DNA of 14,062 nucleotides, from NCBI RefSeq assembly GCF_023230885.1, contig NZ_JALNWM010000073.1, positions 1 through 14,062 on the forward strand, given 5' to 3'. A model generated the notes under the pieces. It did no database searches. It was not told where the DNA came from and saw only the letters and a program-made list of their open reading frames with translations. How positions within the stretch are numbered: position 1 is the stretch's first letter; every line of letters starts with the position of its first letter. Shown here in pieces: positions 1 through 6,732 of this stretch. This DNA comes from Desulfocurvus sp. (GTDB taxonomy: Bacteria; Desulfobacterota; Desulfovibrionia; Desulfovibrionales; Desulfovibrionaceae). The position numbers were made by a program, and so were the translations under genes.

Positions 1-1110
1 GAGATAGAAGTACACGTCCTGCATGTCGCGGGGGTACTCGATGACGAAATCCAGCAGCGGGGTGTGGTTGACGATCCACTCGTTGATGTCGCCGACGATC
101 TCGCGCGGGACGTAGACCAGATCGCCCTCGCGCAGGGCGATGTTCTGGGACAGGTCGCCGTGCTTGAGCAGCCGCGACACGTCCACGCTCATGACCAGCG
201 GCGCGCCCCCGGCGGCGTCGGCCCGGACCACGAGGGTGCTCTCCTCGCGCCCGGTGCGCGTGGGCATTCCGGCCGCGGCCAGGGCCGCCAGCAGGGTGTC
301 GGCCTTCTTCACGTCGTACATGCCCTGGACGACCACCTCGCCCATGACGAACACCTTGCGCCCGCCCTCGGGCAGCTCGGGGATGTCCACCACGTCGCCG
401 TCGTCGATGACCACGTTCATCCAGTCCTTGCCCTGCTCGATGATGTCGAAGACGTTGATGTCGTAGGAGCGGCCCCGGCGGATGAGGCGCACGTTGCGCA
501 GGTCGGCGTTCTGGGTGTAGCCGCTGGCGCGCGAGATGAGCTCCACCAGGGTGGTCCGCCCGGTGAGGGTGACCTTGCCGCTTGGCAGGGCCACGTTGGA
601 GTTGGTCTGGCGCAGGGAGGCCACCTCGCCCAGCAGCGACGCCCGCTTGCTGCGGTGCTCCGTTACCAGCACATCGATGCGCGGATTGCGCAGGTACTCC
701 TCCAGGCGGTGGGTGAGCAGGTCGTCGATCTCGGTGGCCGTGAGCCCGGCCACGGGCAGGTCGTCCACGAAGGAATAGGAGATGAGCCCCCGGTTGTTGA
801 CCACCACCTCGCTGGCGCGGACCTCCTCGCCGAAGCGCGCGGAGATGGCCAGCACGTCCAGGGGCCCGACGCGGTATTCGGGCAGGCCGTCCACGGTCTT
901 GAACACGCTGTTCTCGGTGGCGAAGCTCATGCGTTCGAGCTCCTCGCGCTCGGCCAGGGAGCGCTCGGCCCGGGCCCGGCGCTCCACGCGCAGGCTCTCC
1001 ACCTCGGCCACCGGAACGCCCGTGGCGGCCGTGGTGGCGCCGCAGCCGCCAAGCAGGGCCGCCGCCAGGAGCCACAGGAGCAGCGGCGCGAGCCGCGCGG
1101 CGCCGCTCAC
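1..1110 (-). CDS. Wza-like outer-membrane polysaccharide export lipoprotein (partial, runs off left edge)
   Basis: Outer-membrane auxiliary protein of the Wza/KpsD type, expected to form the channel through which extracellular polysaccharide leaves the cell. The 370 residues visible stay in frame to base 1; the C-terminus is missing. The GTG at 1110-1108 overlaps the upstream gene's TGA as GTGA and has a GGAGGAG ribosome site inside that gene. Residues 1-22 are a lipoprotein signal ending in the lipobox LLGGC, with Cys23 as the lipidation site. Residues 35-62 are a highly charged, probably helical stretch. A polysaccharide-export domain spans about 77-152 (starts EYRVGPLDVL), followed by two SLBB-type domains at about 156-243 (LLGEV...TLTGRTTLVELISRASG) and 252-335 (VFVMGEV...LREGDLVYVP). 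The domain order is that of the family. It is the last visible gene of the ATPase/HD-GYP unit. The role is secure; the exact polymer is unknown. Confidence 0.93.
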   Translation of the reverse strand, partial: MSGAARLAPLLLWLLAAALLGGCGATTAATGVPVAEVESLRVERRARAERSLAEREELERMSFATENSVFKTVDGLPEYRVGPLDVLAISARFGEEVRASEVVVNNRGLISYSFVDDLPVAGLTATEIDDLLTHRLEEYLRNPRIDVLVTEHRSKRASLLGEVASLRQTNSNVALPSGKVTLTGRTTLVELISRASGYTQNADLRNVRLIRRGRSYDINVFDIIEQGKDWMNVVIDDGDVVDIPELPEGGRKVFVMGEVVVQGMYDVKKADTLLAALAAAGMPTRTGREESTLVVRADAAGGAPLVMSVDVSRLLKHGDLSQNIALREGDLVYVPREIVGDINEWIVNHTPLLDFVIEYPRDMQDVYFYL

Positions 1111-2141
1111 GGCTCCTCCTCACGCGCTCCGGCGAGCTGGGCGGGGTCCACCTCGCCCACAACATGCAGCAGCGGAAAACTGGACAGCTGGATGACCTTG
1201 GGCACGTCCTTGCGCTTGCCCAGGCCGTCGTAGAGCAGTTCGATGGTCGGGCGCATGGGCTGGCTGCGGTAGGTGGCCACCACCCGGCCGATGGAGTCGT
1301 TGTTCAGGCGCACCAGGGTATTGACGGGGAACAGCGAAATCTGGTCCAGGAACTCCTTGAGCACCCGGCGCGGGAAGCACTGCTTCTCGGCGGTGACCAC
1401 CTGGCGGATGGCCGCGGGCTGCATGTAGGGGTTGCCCCCGGCCCCGGGCTGGCGCAGGGCGACGATGTGCGCCACGAGCCCGACGACGGCGCCGGGCTCG
1501 GAAATCTGCTTGTCGCGCAGGCCCATGGGGTGCCCGCTGCCGTCGACCCGCTCGCGGACCTGGGCCACCGCCCGGGCCACCGGGGCGAACTCCGGCCCCA
1601 GGCGCTCCACGATCTGGGAGCTGACCAGGGGCAGGGTGCGCAGCTTGGCCCTGTCCTGCGGGCCCAGGGTTTCGGCCCCGGCCCGGGCCAGCCGTTCGGG
1701 CAGGCGGCACAGGCCGATGTCGTGCAGCAGCCCCGTCAGGCTCAGCGCGGCCAGCCGTTCGTGGTCGAAGGCCAGCCCGGCGCCGATCTTCATGGCCGCC
1801 AGGGCCGTGAACACCGCGCGCTCCACGAACCCGGAGCCCGAGCCGTGCAGCGCCGCGTATTCGTAGAGCCCGTCGGGCTGGTCCGCCGCCACCGCCCTGG
1901 CCACGGCCTCGGCCAGGGGCGCTCCGTCGGGGTCGCGGCCCTCGCGCAGGGCGCGGACCACGGCCTCCAACCCCCGGCCCAGGGCCTCCAGCAGCCGGGG
2001 AGCCGACGGCCCGTCGCCCAGGGCGGCCCGGGCCTGGGGCGGCAGCTCGGGCCCTCCGGGGGCCACGCCGCGCGCGCCGCGTTCGCGGGCCAGCTCCTGC
2101 TTCCTGCGTTCAAGGTCGAATACGCTGAAATGATTTTCCAT
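1107..2141 (-). CDS. Degenerate HD-GYP domain protein, likely regulatory
   Basis: A 344-residue protein related to HD-GYP cyclic-di-GMP phosphodiesterases. An N-terminal region (1-90) of unknown function leads into an HD-type domain at about 92-230, with His99, His140-Asp141 (GLLHDIGL) and a DGSGHPMGL segment at 200-208, where the family usually has DG.GYP..GL. Key ligands are altered: the usual HHE before DG is V195-R196-E197, the later conserved His corresponds to Leu170, and the Lys after HDIG is Leu144. The C-terminal part (about 265-335: FPVNTLVRLN, later a short beta-rich stretch) resembles the tail found in many HD-GYP proteins. ATG 2141 has an AGGGGA ribosome site. It sits 54 bases after the ATPase gene and overlaps the exporter gene by 4 bases, so it is cotranscribed with them. 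I infer a catalytically inactive or altered protein that may sense a nucleotide or act as a scaffold. Confidence 0.85.
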   Translation of the reverse strand: MENHFSVFDLERRKQELARERGARGVAPGGPELPPQARAALGDGPSAPRLLEALGRGLEAVVRALREGRDPDGAPLAEAVARAVAADQPDGLYEYAALHGSGSGFVERAVFTALAAMKIGAGLAFDHERLAALSLTGLLHDIGLCRLPERLARAGAETLGPQDRAKLRTLPLVSSQIVERLGPEFAPVARAVAQVRERVDGSGHPMGLRDKQISEPGAVVGLVAHIVALRQPGAGGNPYMQPAAIRQVVTAEKQCFPRRVLKEFLDQISLFPVNTLVRLNNDSIGRVVATYRSQPMRPTIELLYDGLGKRKDVPKVIQLSSFPLLHVVGEVDPAQLAGAREEEP

Positions 2142-2195
2142 GTTCCCCTGCTCGCACGTCCTGTGGCGAGGGTGCCGCCGGTGCCGCGGCGCGGC

Positions 2196-3092
2196 CTAGG
2201 CCATTCGCGCGCCGTCGGTCCCGACGGAGCAATACCATTTCCTGCCGCGCGAGGTACCGTCCTCGCCCTTTTGCAGGTGCACGTCCTCGATGATCCCGGC
2301 CACCAGCCCGGCGCCGATGTCCCGTTGTTGCAACGAATATGCCTGATCCAGGGACAGCTTGCATATCCTGTTCACCAGCCGGGGGATGCCCTGGGTCTCG
2401 CGATAGATCAGCTCGCAGGCCTCCTCGTCGAAAAGCGTGGCGCCCTCGGGCAATCCGGCCATACGCAGGCGGTGGGCGATGTAGCTGCCCATCTCGTCGC
2501 GGGCCAGGAAATTGAGGTGGAAGCGCAGGCTCACGCGCTGGTCGAGCTGGGGCATGTCGTTCAGGATGTCGCGGAACTCGGGCTGGCCGACCAGGATCAG
2601 GGTCAGGTAATTGTCGCCGCCGCTGGACAGGTTGGTCAGGTTCTTGAGCTCGTCCAGGGTGCGCGGGGCCATCTGCTGGGCCTCGTCCAGGAAAGCCACC
2701 AGGTGCCCGCCCTTGCTGGCGACCTTGTCCCACACGAGCTTCTTGAAGCGGAACAGCAGCTCGTACTTGGTCAGCCCCGCCAGCTCCAGGGGCGCGCCCG
2801 AAAGCTGGCGCACGAACTCGGCCACCAGGTGCCCGAAGGGCAGGTTGGAACTCTCCAGGCTGACCGTGGTGAAGGACGACACGGCCAGCATCCGCTCCAG
2901 CACGCAGCGGGTGATGGTCTTGCCGCTGCCGATCTCGCCGGTGAGCACGCCGATGCCCATGTTGCGGTCGCGCACCAGGTAGCGCAGGCGCGCCAGGGCC
3001 TCGCCGTGGCCCTGGCTCATGTAGAAGAAGCGCACGTTGGTGTTGCCCTCGAAGGGCTTGCTGCGCAGTCCGAAGAATTCCAGGCTGTTCAT
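2196..3092 (-). CDS. ExeA/GspA-type AAA ATPase of an exopolysaccharide (PEP-CTERM/exosortase-like) locus
   Basis: A 298-residue cytoplasmic P-loop ATPase. The N-terminus (MNSLEFFGLRSKPFEGNTN, then FFYMSQGHGEALARL) is the signature of the GspA/ExeA family and of the related ATPase found in exosortase-linked EPS loci. Walker A is GEIGSGKT at residues 52-59; Walker B is LVAFLDEAQ at about 131-139. The peptidoglycan-binding domain present in full-length ExeA/GspA is absent. Start choice: the frame stays open to 3158, but ATG 3092 has AAGGA about 8 bases upstream and begins exactly at the conserved N-terminal motif. It is the first gene after a sigma-54-type promoter at 3154-3169 and precedes the HD-GYP and exporter genes. 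No Wzc-type tyrosine kinase lies in the window; the ATPase may serve export or assembly, which is inference. Confidence 0.9.
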   Translation of the reverse strand: MNSLEFFGLRSKPFEGNTNVRFFYMSQGHGEALARLRYLVRDRNMGIGVLTGEIGSGKTITRCVLERMLAVSSFTTVSLESSNLPFGHLVAEFVRQLSGAPLELAGLTKYELLFRFKKLVWDKVASKGGHLVAFLDEAQQMAPRTLDELKNLTNLSSGGDNYLTLILVGQPEFRDILNDMPQLDQRVSLRFHLNFLARDEMGSYIAHRLRMAGLPEGATLFDEEACELIYRETQGIPRLVNRICKLSLDQAYSLQQRDIGAGLVAGIIEDVHLQKGEDGTSRGRKWYCSVGTDGARMA

Positions 3093-3153
3093 GCGGGTCG
3101 TCCTTGTCTGCTTTGTCCGGGCGCGGCGTCCGCTTCCGGCTCCGTGCCCAAAC

Positions 3154-3169
3154 TGCAATGTCCGGGCCA
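3154..3169 (-). promoter_or_regulatory. Sigma-54 (RpoN) promoter for the ATPase-HD-GYP-exporter unit
   Basis: The minus strand reads TGGCCCGGACATTGCA. Against the sigma-54 consensus TGGCACG-N4-TTGCW it matches 11 of 12 defined positions, and the GG and GC are exactly 10 bases apart. The predicted transcript start is near 3143, leaving a leader of about 50 bases before ATG 3092, which carries AAGGA. It lies in the only sizeable gap between the WecA-like gene and the ATPase gene. An activator binding site should lie further upstream, in or beyond 3190-3270; I cannot identify one. Confidence 0.72.
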
Positions 3170-3189
3170 GCGCGCCGCGCGCGGCGCGC
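3170..3189. repeat. Perfect 20-bp GC palindrome abutting the sigma-54 promoter
   Basis: The 20 bases from 3170 to 3189 equal their own reverse complement (G/C only, axis between 3179 and 3180). The element ends one base upstream of the -24 box of the sigma-54 promoter. It could be a protein-binding site next to the promoter, or part of a GC-rich 3' structure of the upstream WecA-like transcript. In alternating GC-rich DNA such a palindrome may also arise by chance. Confidence 0.5.
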
Positions 3190-3218
3190 GATCCGGGCGC
3201 GGGCGGGGCGCGGCGGGG

Positions 3219-3251
3219 GCCGCCGGGCGGGCGGGCGCCCCCGGGGGCGGC
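3219..3251 (-). other. GC-rich inverted repeat downstream of the WecA-like gene
   Basis: GCCGCC at 3219-3224 pairs with GGCGGC at 3246-3251, and the interior contains a perfect 14-bp palindrome at 3236-3249 (CGCCCCCGGGGGCG). It begins 13 bases after the WecA-like stop codon. A transcript hairpin here could protect or end the upstream message, but no T-tract follows in the direction of transcription, so I do not call it an intrinsic terminator. Confidence 0.4.
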
Positions 3252-3264
3252 AAAAGCTGCCCGG

Positions 3265-4506
3265 TCAATGGGTGCGCTCGCAGGCGGCCCGGGCCTCGCG
3301 GGCCGAGGCGTCCACGTCCAGCGGACGCAGGGGCGTGTGCCACAGGTCGTACTGCGGCGGCGCCGCGCGCGGGCGGCGCGCCCCGGGCACGTCGCGGCCC
3401 TTCCACATCAGGGCCACGATCACCGCCAGGATCAGCCCCGCCTGGAGCAGCCCGAGCACGGCGTCCTCGGGCTGGCCGTCGATGATGATCAGCGCGCTGA
3501 CCCCCAGGCACACGGCGATGGTGAAGATGGCGAAGGCCGCCTCCTTGCGCGCGAAGCCCATGAACAGCAGGCGGTGGTGCAGGTGGTCGCGCCCCGGCGT
3601 CGCCAGGGGGCCGAACACGTTGCGCACCCGGCGGTTCTTGATCCGCGACAGGGTGATGTAGACCATGTCGAAGATCAGCACCCCGAAGATGAGCACCGGC
3701 GCGGTGAGGGACACGAAATGGCTGGTGGCCGACCATTCGCCGAGCACGGCCAGCCCCGCGAGCATGAAGCCCAGGTAGGTGCTGCCCGCGTCGCCCAGGA
3801 ACAGCGCCGCCGAGCGGCCGAGCAGGAAGTTGTAGGGCATAAAGCCCAGGCAGGAGCCGGCGATGGCCACGGCCAGCCAGCCCAGGGCGGGCTGGTTGGT
3901 CTTGAAGGCCAGGATGCCCAGAAACAGCGAGGTGATGATGGACAGCCCGGCGGCCAGCCCGTCGATGCCGTCGAAGAAGTTCATGGCGTTGGTCAGCCCC
4001 ACCAGCCACAGCAGGGTCAGCGGCACGTTGATCCACAGGGTCCAGGGGCCGCCCACGGCCACGGTCAGGGCCAGCCCGCCCCAGCCGACCACAAACAGCG
4101 ACACCCCGAGCTGGATGAACAGCCGCGTGCGCGGCGAAAGGCCGCACACGTCGTCCACCAGCCCGGTGACGAAGATCACCGCCCCGGCGGCCATGAGCAC
4201 GCCCATGCCCGGCAGGAGCACCCCGTTCATGAGCAGGGCGACGTTCAGGGCCGCGAACACGGCCACCCCGCCGAAAAGCGGCGTGGCCCGGTGGTGGATC
4301 TTGCGCAGGTCCGGGCGGTCCATGACATTGAGCCGCCGGGCCAGGGCCGCGCACAGCGGCGAGGCCAGATAGGCCACCAGGAACGAGAACAGCAAAATGT
4401 ACTGCCAGCGCATCCCGGCGTCGAAATAGTACGCGCGCACCGGGGGCAGCGCCTGGGCCGCCAGGGCCAGCACGAGGATTGCCTTCTTCCAGGTCAGGTT
4501 CAGCAT
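3265..4506 (-). CDS. WecA/MraY-family undecaprenyl-phosphate sugar-1-phosphate transferase
   Basis: A 413-residue polytopic inner-membrane enzyme of the polyprenyl-phosphate N-acetylhexosamine-1-phosphate transferase family (WecA/TagO type). It starts a glycan by moving a sugar phosphate from a UDP-sugar to undecaprenyl phosphate. Many hydrophobic segments span residues 8-370. Family motifs appear in order: HHRATPLFGGVAVF (71-84), Asp118-Asp119 in LVDDVCGLSPRTR, NAMNFFDGIDG (173-183), FLGDAGST (236-243), and the cytosolic loop GRDHLHHR (305-312). The last 45 residues form a polar cytoplasmic tail. The frame stays open far upstream, but ATG 4506 has GGGGAGGAACG just before it and overlaps the preceding GT4 stop by 7 bases, so I chose it. 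Substrate (GlcNAc, GalNAc or similar) cannot be told from sequence. It is the probable initiator for the polymer built by this locus. Confidence 0.94.
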   Translation of the reverse strand: MLNLTWKKAILVLALAAQALPPVRAYYFDAGMRWQYILLFSFLVAYLASPLCAALARRLNVMDRPDLRKIHHRATPLFGGVAVFAALNVALLMNGVLLPGMGVLMAAGAVIFVTGLVDDVCGLSPRTRLFIQLGVSLFVVGWGGLALTVAVGGPWTLWINVPLTLLWLVGLTNAMNFFDGIDGLAAGLSIITSLFLGILAFKTNQPALGWLAVAIAGSCLGFMPYNFLLGRSAALFLGDAGSTYLGFMLAGLAVLGEWSATSHFVSLTAPVLIFGVLIFDMVYITLSRIKNRRVRNVFGPLATPGRDHLHHRLLFMGFARKEAAFAIFTIAVCLGVSALIIIDGQPEDAVLGLLQAGLILAVIVALMWKGRDVPGARRPRAAPPQYDLWHTPLRPLDVDASAREARAACERTH

Positions 4507-5654
4507 CGTTCCTCCCCGAGCAGGGCCAGATACTCCCGCTCGATGGATGCGGCCATGGCGCGCGCCTCGAAGCGCTCGCCCACCCGCGCCCGCCCGGCAG
4601 CGCCCATGCGCGCCGCAAGCGCCGGATCGCCCAGCACGGCCAGCAGGGCCCCGGCCAGGGCCCCGGCGTCGCCAGGGGGCACGAGCAACCCCGTCAGGCC
4701 GTCGGCCACCGCGTCGGGGATGCCCCCCACCCGCGAGGCCACCACCGGGAGGCCCATGGCCATGGCCTCCAGCAGCACCCGGCCCAGGCCCTCGAACAGC
4801 GAGGGCAGCACCGAAACATCCATGGCCCCCACCGCCGGGGCCACATCGTCCAAAAACCCGGTGAACACCACCGCCCCGGACAGGCCCAGGGCCTCGGCCC
4901 GGGCTTCGAGCCCGGCCCGCAGATGCCCCTCGCCCACCACCATGAGCACCGCCCCGGGCAGCTCGCGGCGCACGGCGGCGAAGGCATCCAGCAGCACGTC
5001 GTGGCCCTTGCCCTCCCAGAGCTTGGCCACTATGCCCGCCACCGGCGCACCGGGGGCCACCCCCCAGCGCGCGCGCAGGGCGGCGCGCCGCGCCGGGTCC
5101 ACAGGCCGGAAGCGCTCCAGCTCGATGCCGCTGGGGATCAGCGCGCACCCGCCCGGGCAGACGATGTTCTCGCGCGCGGCCCAGTCCATGAGCGGACGCG
5201 AGATGAAGATCATCCGCGCGCACCAGCGCGCCGCGCGGCGCTCCAGGGCCCGGAACAGCGCCCTGCGGTGCGCGGGCTCGCGGTCGTGGAAGGCGAAGCC
5301 GTGCACCGTGTGGACCACCCGGGGGACCCCCGCCAGCCGCGCCGCCAGCCGCCCCACGAACCCGGCCTTGGAGTTGTGGGTGTGCACCACGTCGTAGCGC
5401 TCGCGGCGCAGGTGGGCCGCCAGGGTCAGCACGGCGCGCACGTCGCGCCCCGGGGCCACGGGCTGCACCAGGTCCGGCACGGGAACGAACCCCAGGCCCG
5501 CCCCGCGCACCAGGTCTTCCAGGCGCCCGCCCGGGGCGCAGGCCAGCACGGCCTCCCAGCGCGCGGGGTCCAGCCCGCGCATGGACAGGAAGGTGTTCAG
5601 CCCCGACCCGCTGACCACGGGCAGGGTGTGGACGTGCAGCACTCGTCTTCTCAT
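4500..5654 (-). CDS. GT4 glycosyltransferase, EPS type
   Basis: A 384-residue retaining glycosyltransferase of the GT-B fold, family GT4, expected on the cytoplasmic face of the inner membrane. The N-terminal half carries VLHVHTLPVVSGSG (5-18) and HTHNSKAGFVGR (91-102) followed by HTVHGFAFH (115-123), a run seen in EPS and capsule GT4 enzymes acting early on lipid-linked sugars. The C-terminal donor site has AKLWEGKGHDVLL (210-222), GEGHLR (241-246) and the E-x7-E motif Glu288/Glu296 in EGLGRVLLE. Start choice: ATG 5663 has no usable ribosome site, whereas ATG 5654 has GGGGA 8 bases upstream and leaves a short leader from the predicted sigma-54 start near 5666. A GTG at 5642 is a further alternative. 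It overlaps the WecA-like gene by 7 bases, suggesting it adds an early sugar to that enzyme's product; sugar unknown. Confidence 0.92.
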   Translation of the reverse strand: MRRRVLHVHTLPVVSGSGLNTFLSMRGLDPARWEAVLACAPGGRLEDLVRGAGLGFVPVPDLVQPVAPGRDVRAVLTLAAHLRRERYDVVHTHNSKAGFVGRLAARLAGVPRVVHTVHGFAFHDREPAHRRALFRALERRAARWCARMIFISRPLMDWAARENIVCPGGCALIPSGIELERFRPVDPARRAALRARWGVAPGAPVAGIVAKLWEGKGHDVLLDAFAAVRRELPGAVLMVVGEGHLRAGLEARAEALGLSGAVVFTGFLDDVAPAVGAMDVSVLPSLFEGLGRVLLEAMAMGLPVVASRVGGIPDAVADGLTGLLVPPGDAGALAGALLAVLGDPALAARMGAAGRARVGERFEARAMAASIEREYLALLGEERC

Positions 5655-5676
5655 CGGCGGCATCCCCGGCTACTTA

Positions 5677-5692
5677 AGCAACAAAGGTGCCA
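5677..5692 (-). promoter_or_regulatory. Sigma-54 (RpoN) promoter for the GT4-WecA-like unit
   Basis: The minus strand reads TGGCACCTTTGTTGCT, matching 11 of 12 defined positions of TGGCACG-N4-TTGCW with exact GG-N10-GC spacing. The predicted transcript start is near 5666, only about 12 bases before ATG 5654. It lies in a 67-base gap that is strikingly A+T-richer than its surroundings, between the GT9 stop (5722) and the GT4 start. Activator sites would fall inside the 3' end of the GT9 gene and were not identified. Confidence 0.75.
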
Positions 5693-5721
5693 AAAAGACG
5701 GCCCATGCGTTAATTTTCGCC

Positions 5722-6732
5722 TCATTCGGCCCGCCCTGCAAGCAGAATATCCCGACTGGCAGCGATTACCGCCCGGGCGGATACATCGCCCCCCGGGGCG
5801 CAGGCCAGGGTCCGGCAGCGCCCGGGAACGCCCAGGGGGCCGAAGCGCGCGGGGTCCGAGCCCCGGAACACGGCCACCAGGGGCACCCCCGCCGCCGCCG
5901 CCATGTGCATCGGCCCGGAGTCGGTGGTCACCAGCAGGTCCAGGCGCGTCAGCACATGGCCCAGCTCGGCCAGGGTCATCCGCCCGGTGAGCACCGCGGC
6001 GCGCGAGGTCATGGCCCCGGCCACGGCCCGGCCCGCGGCCTCCTCGCCGGGGCCGCCCAGGATCACCGCGCGCGCCCCGAACTCCCGGGCCAGGGCGTCG
6101 GCCACGGCGGCGAAAGCCCCGGGGGCCCAGCGCTTGCCGGGCTGGTCCGTGCCGGGGTTCAGGCCCACCAGCGGCCCCCCGCCCCCGAGCAGGGCGTCGT
6201 GGCGGCAGCCCCCGGCCAGGGCGAGGTCCACGGGCCCCGCAGGACCAGCGGGCACGCCCCCGGCGGCCAGGGCCACCCGCTCCATGACCCGGGCGGCGTG
6301 CAGCCCGGCCAGCTCCGCCGGAGCCACGCCCCGGGTCAGCCACGGGCCAAGGCCCAGGGCCGCCACGCCCACCCGCCCGGGCGCCCCCGTGGCCCGCAGC
6401 AAAAGGCCCATCCGCAACGCCCCGGCCCGCGAGGCGGGCGGATAGAGGTTCACGGCCAGGGCCGGCCCCAGGCGCCGCAGCCCGGCCACGGCCCCCAGGG
6501 CCCGGCCCAGGGCCCCGGGCCCGGAGCGCAGCTCGCGGATGGGAAATCCGTGCAGCCCGTCGGCCAGGGCCATGACCCGGGCCAGGGGCAGGGCCTGGGC
6601 GTTGACCACAAGATGCATCTCGCGCCCGGGCAGCCCGGCGCGCAGGGCCCGCAGGGCGTCGCGTCCCAGCACCAGGTCGCCGATGCCCGCCACCAGGACG
6701 GCCAGCACCGGGCCGCGCGCCTCATGCGTCAT
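5722..6732 (-). CDS. GT9-family glycosyltransferase (heptosyltransferase-like)
   Basis: A 336-residue GT-B enzyme of family GT9, which includes the ADP-heptose:LPS heptosyltransferases. The N-terminus VLAVLVAGIGDLVLGRDALRALR is the family's nucleotide-fold start with the GDLVL..ALRALR pattern. The donor-binding half has GLNPGTDQPGKRWAP (190-204), LGGPGEE (225-231) and DSGPMHMAAAAGVPLVAVF (271-289). Length is normal. ATG 6732 overlaps the preceding fusion gene by 11 bases and has GGGGAGGG upstream; an ATG at 6725 is in the wrong frame. It is the last gene of the long glycosyltransferase operon. Family membership is secure; whether it transfers heptose or another sugar, and to lipid A-core or another glycan, is unknown. 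Confidence 0.92.
   Translation of the reverse strand: MTHEARGPVLAVLVAGIGDLVLGRDALRALRAGLPGREMHLVVNAQALPLARVMALADGLHGFPIRELRSGPGALGRALGAVAGLRRLGPALAVNLYPPASRAGALRMGLLLRATGAPGRVGVAALGLGPWLTRGVAPAELAGLHAARVMERVALAAGGVPAGPAGPVDLALAGGCRHDALLGGGGPLVGLNPGTDQPGKRWAPGAFAAVADALAREFGARAVILGGPGEEAAGRAVAGAMTSRAAVLTGRMTLAELGHVLTRLDLLVTTDSGPMHMAAAAGVPLVAVFRGSDPARFGPLGVPGRCRTLACAPGGDVSARAVIAASRDILLAGRAE

Noticed and set aside
3093..3158. Alternative ATPase start at 3158
   Set aside because: It would place the start inside the sigma-54 promoter element and add 22 residues unlike the family; ATG 3092 has a good ribosome site.
1164..3485. Plus-strand open frame of 773 codons antisense to the HD-GYP and ATPase genes
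   Set aside because: High G+C keeps antisense frames open. The translation is His/Gln/Gly-rich without any family motif, while the minus strand encodes recognisable proteins with ribosome sites.
4507..5223. Upstream extension of the WecA-like frame to 5223
   Set aside because: It overlaps the whole C-terminal half of the GT4 gene and encodes Gly/Arg-rich sequence; ATG 4506 has a strong ribosome site and begins at the hydrophobic N-terminus.
3037..5397. Plus-strand open frame of 786 codons opposite the WecA-like and GT4 genes
   Set aside because: Same composition artefact: low-complexity Arg/Pro/His sequence with no domain, crossing two clear minus-strand genes and a promoter.
5693..5721. 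Intrinsic terminator after the GT9 gene
   Set aside because: There is a CTTTTT run on the minus strand (about 5693-5699), but only a very weak GGCC-type stem precedes it, and the T-run flows straight into the -24 box of the sigma-54 promoter.
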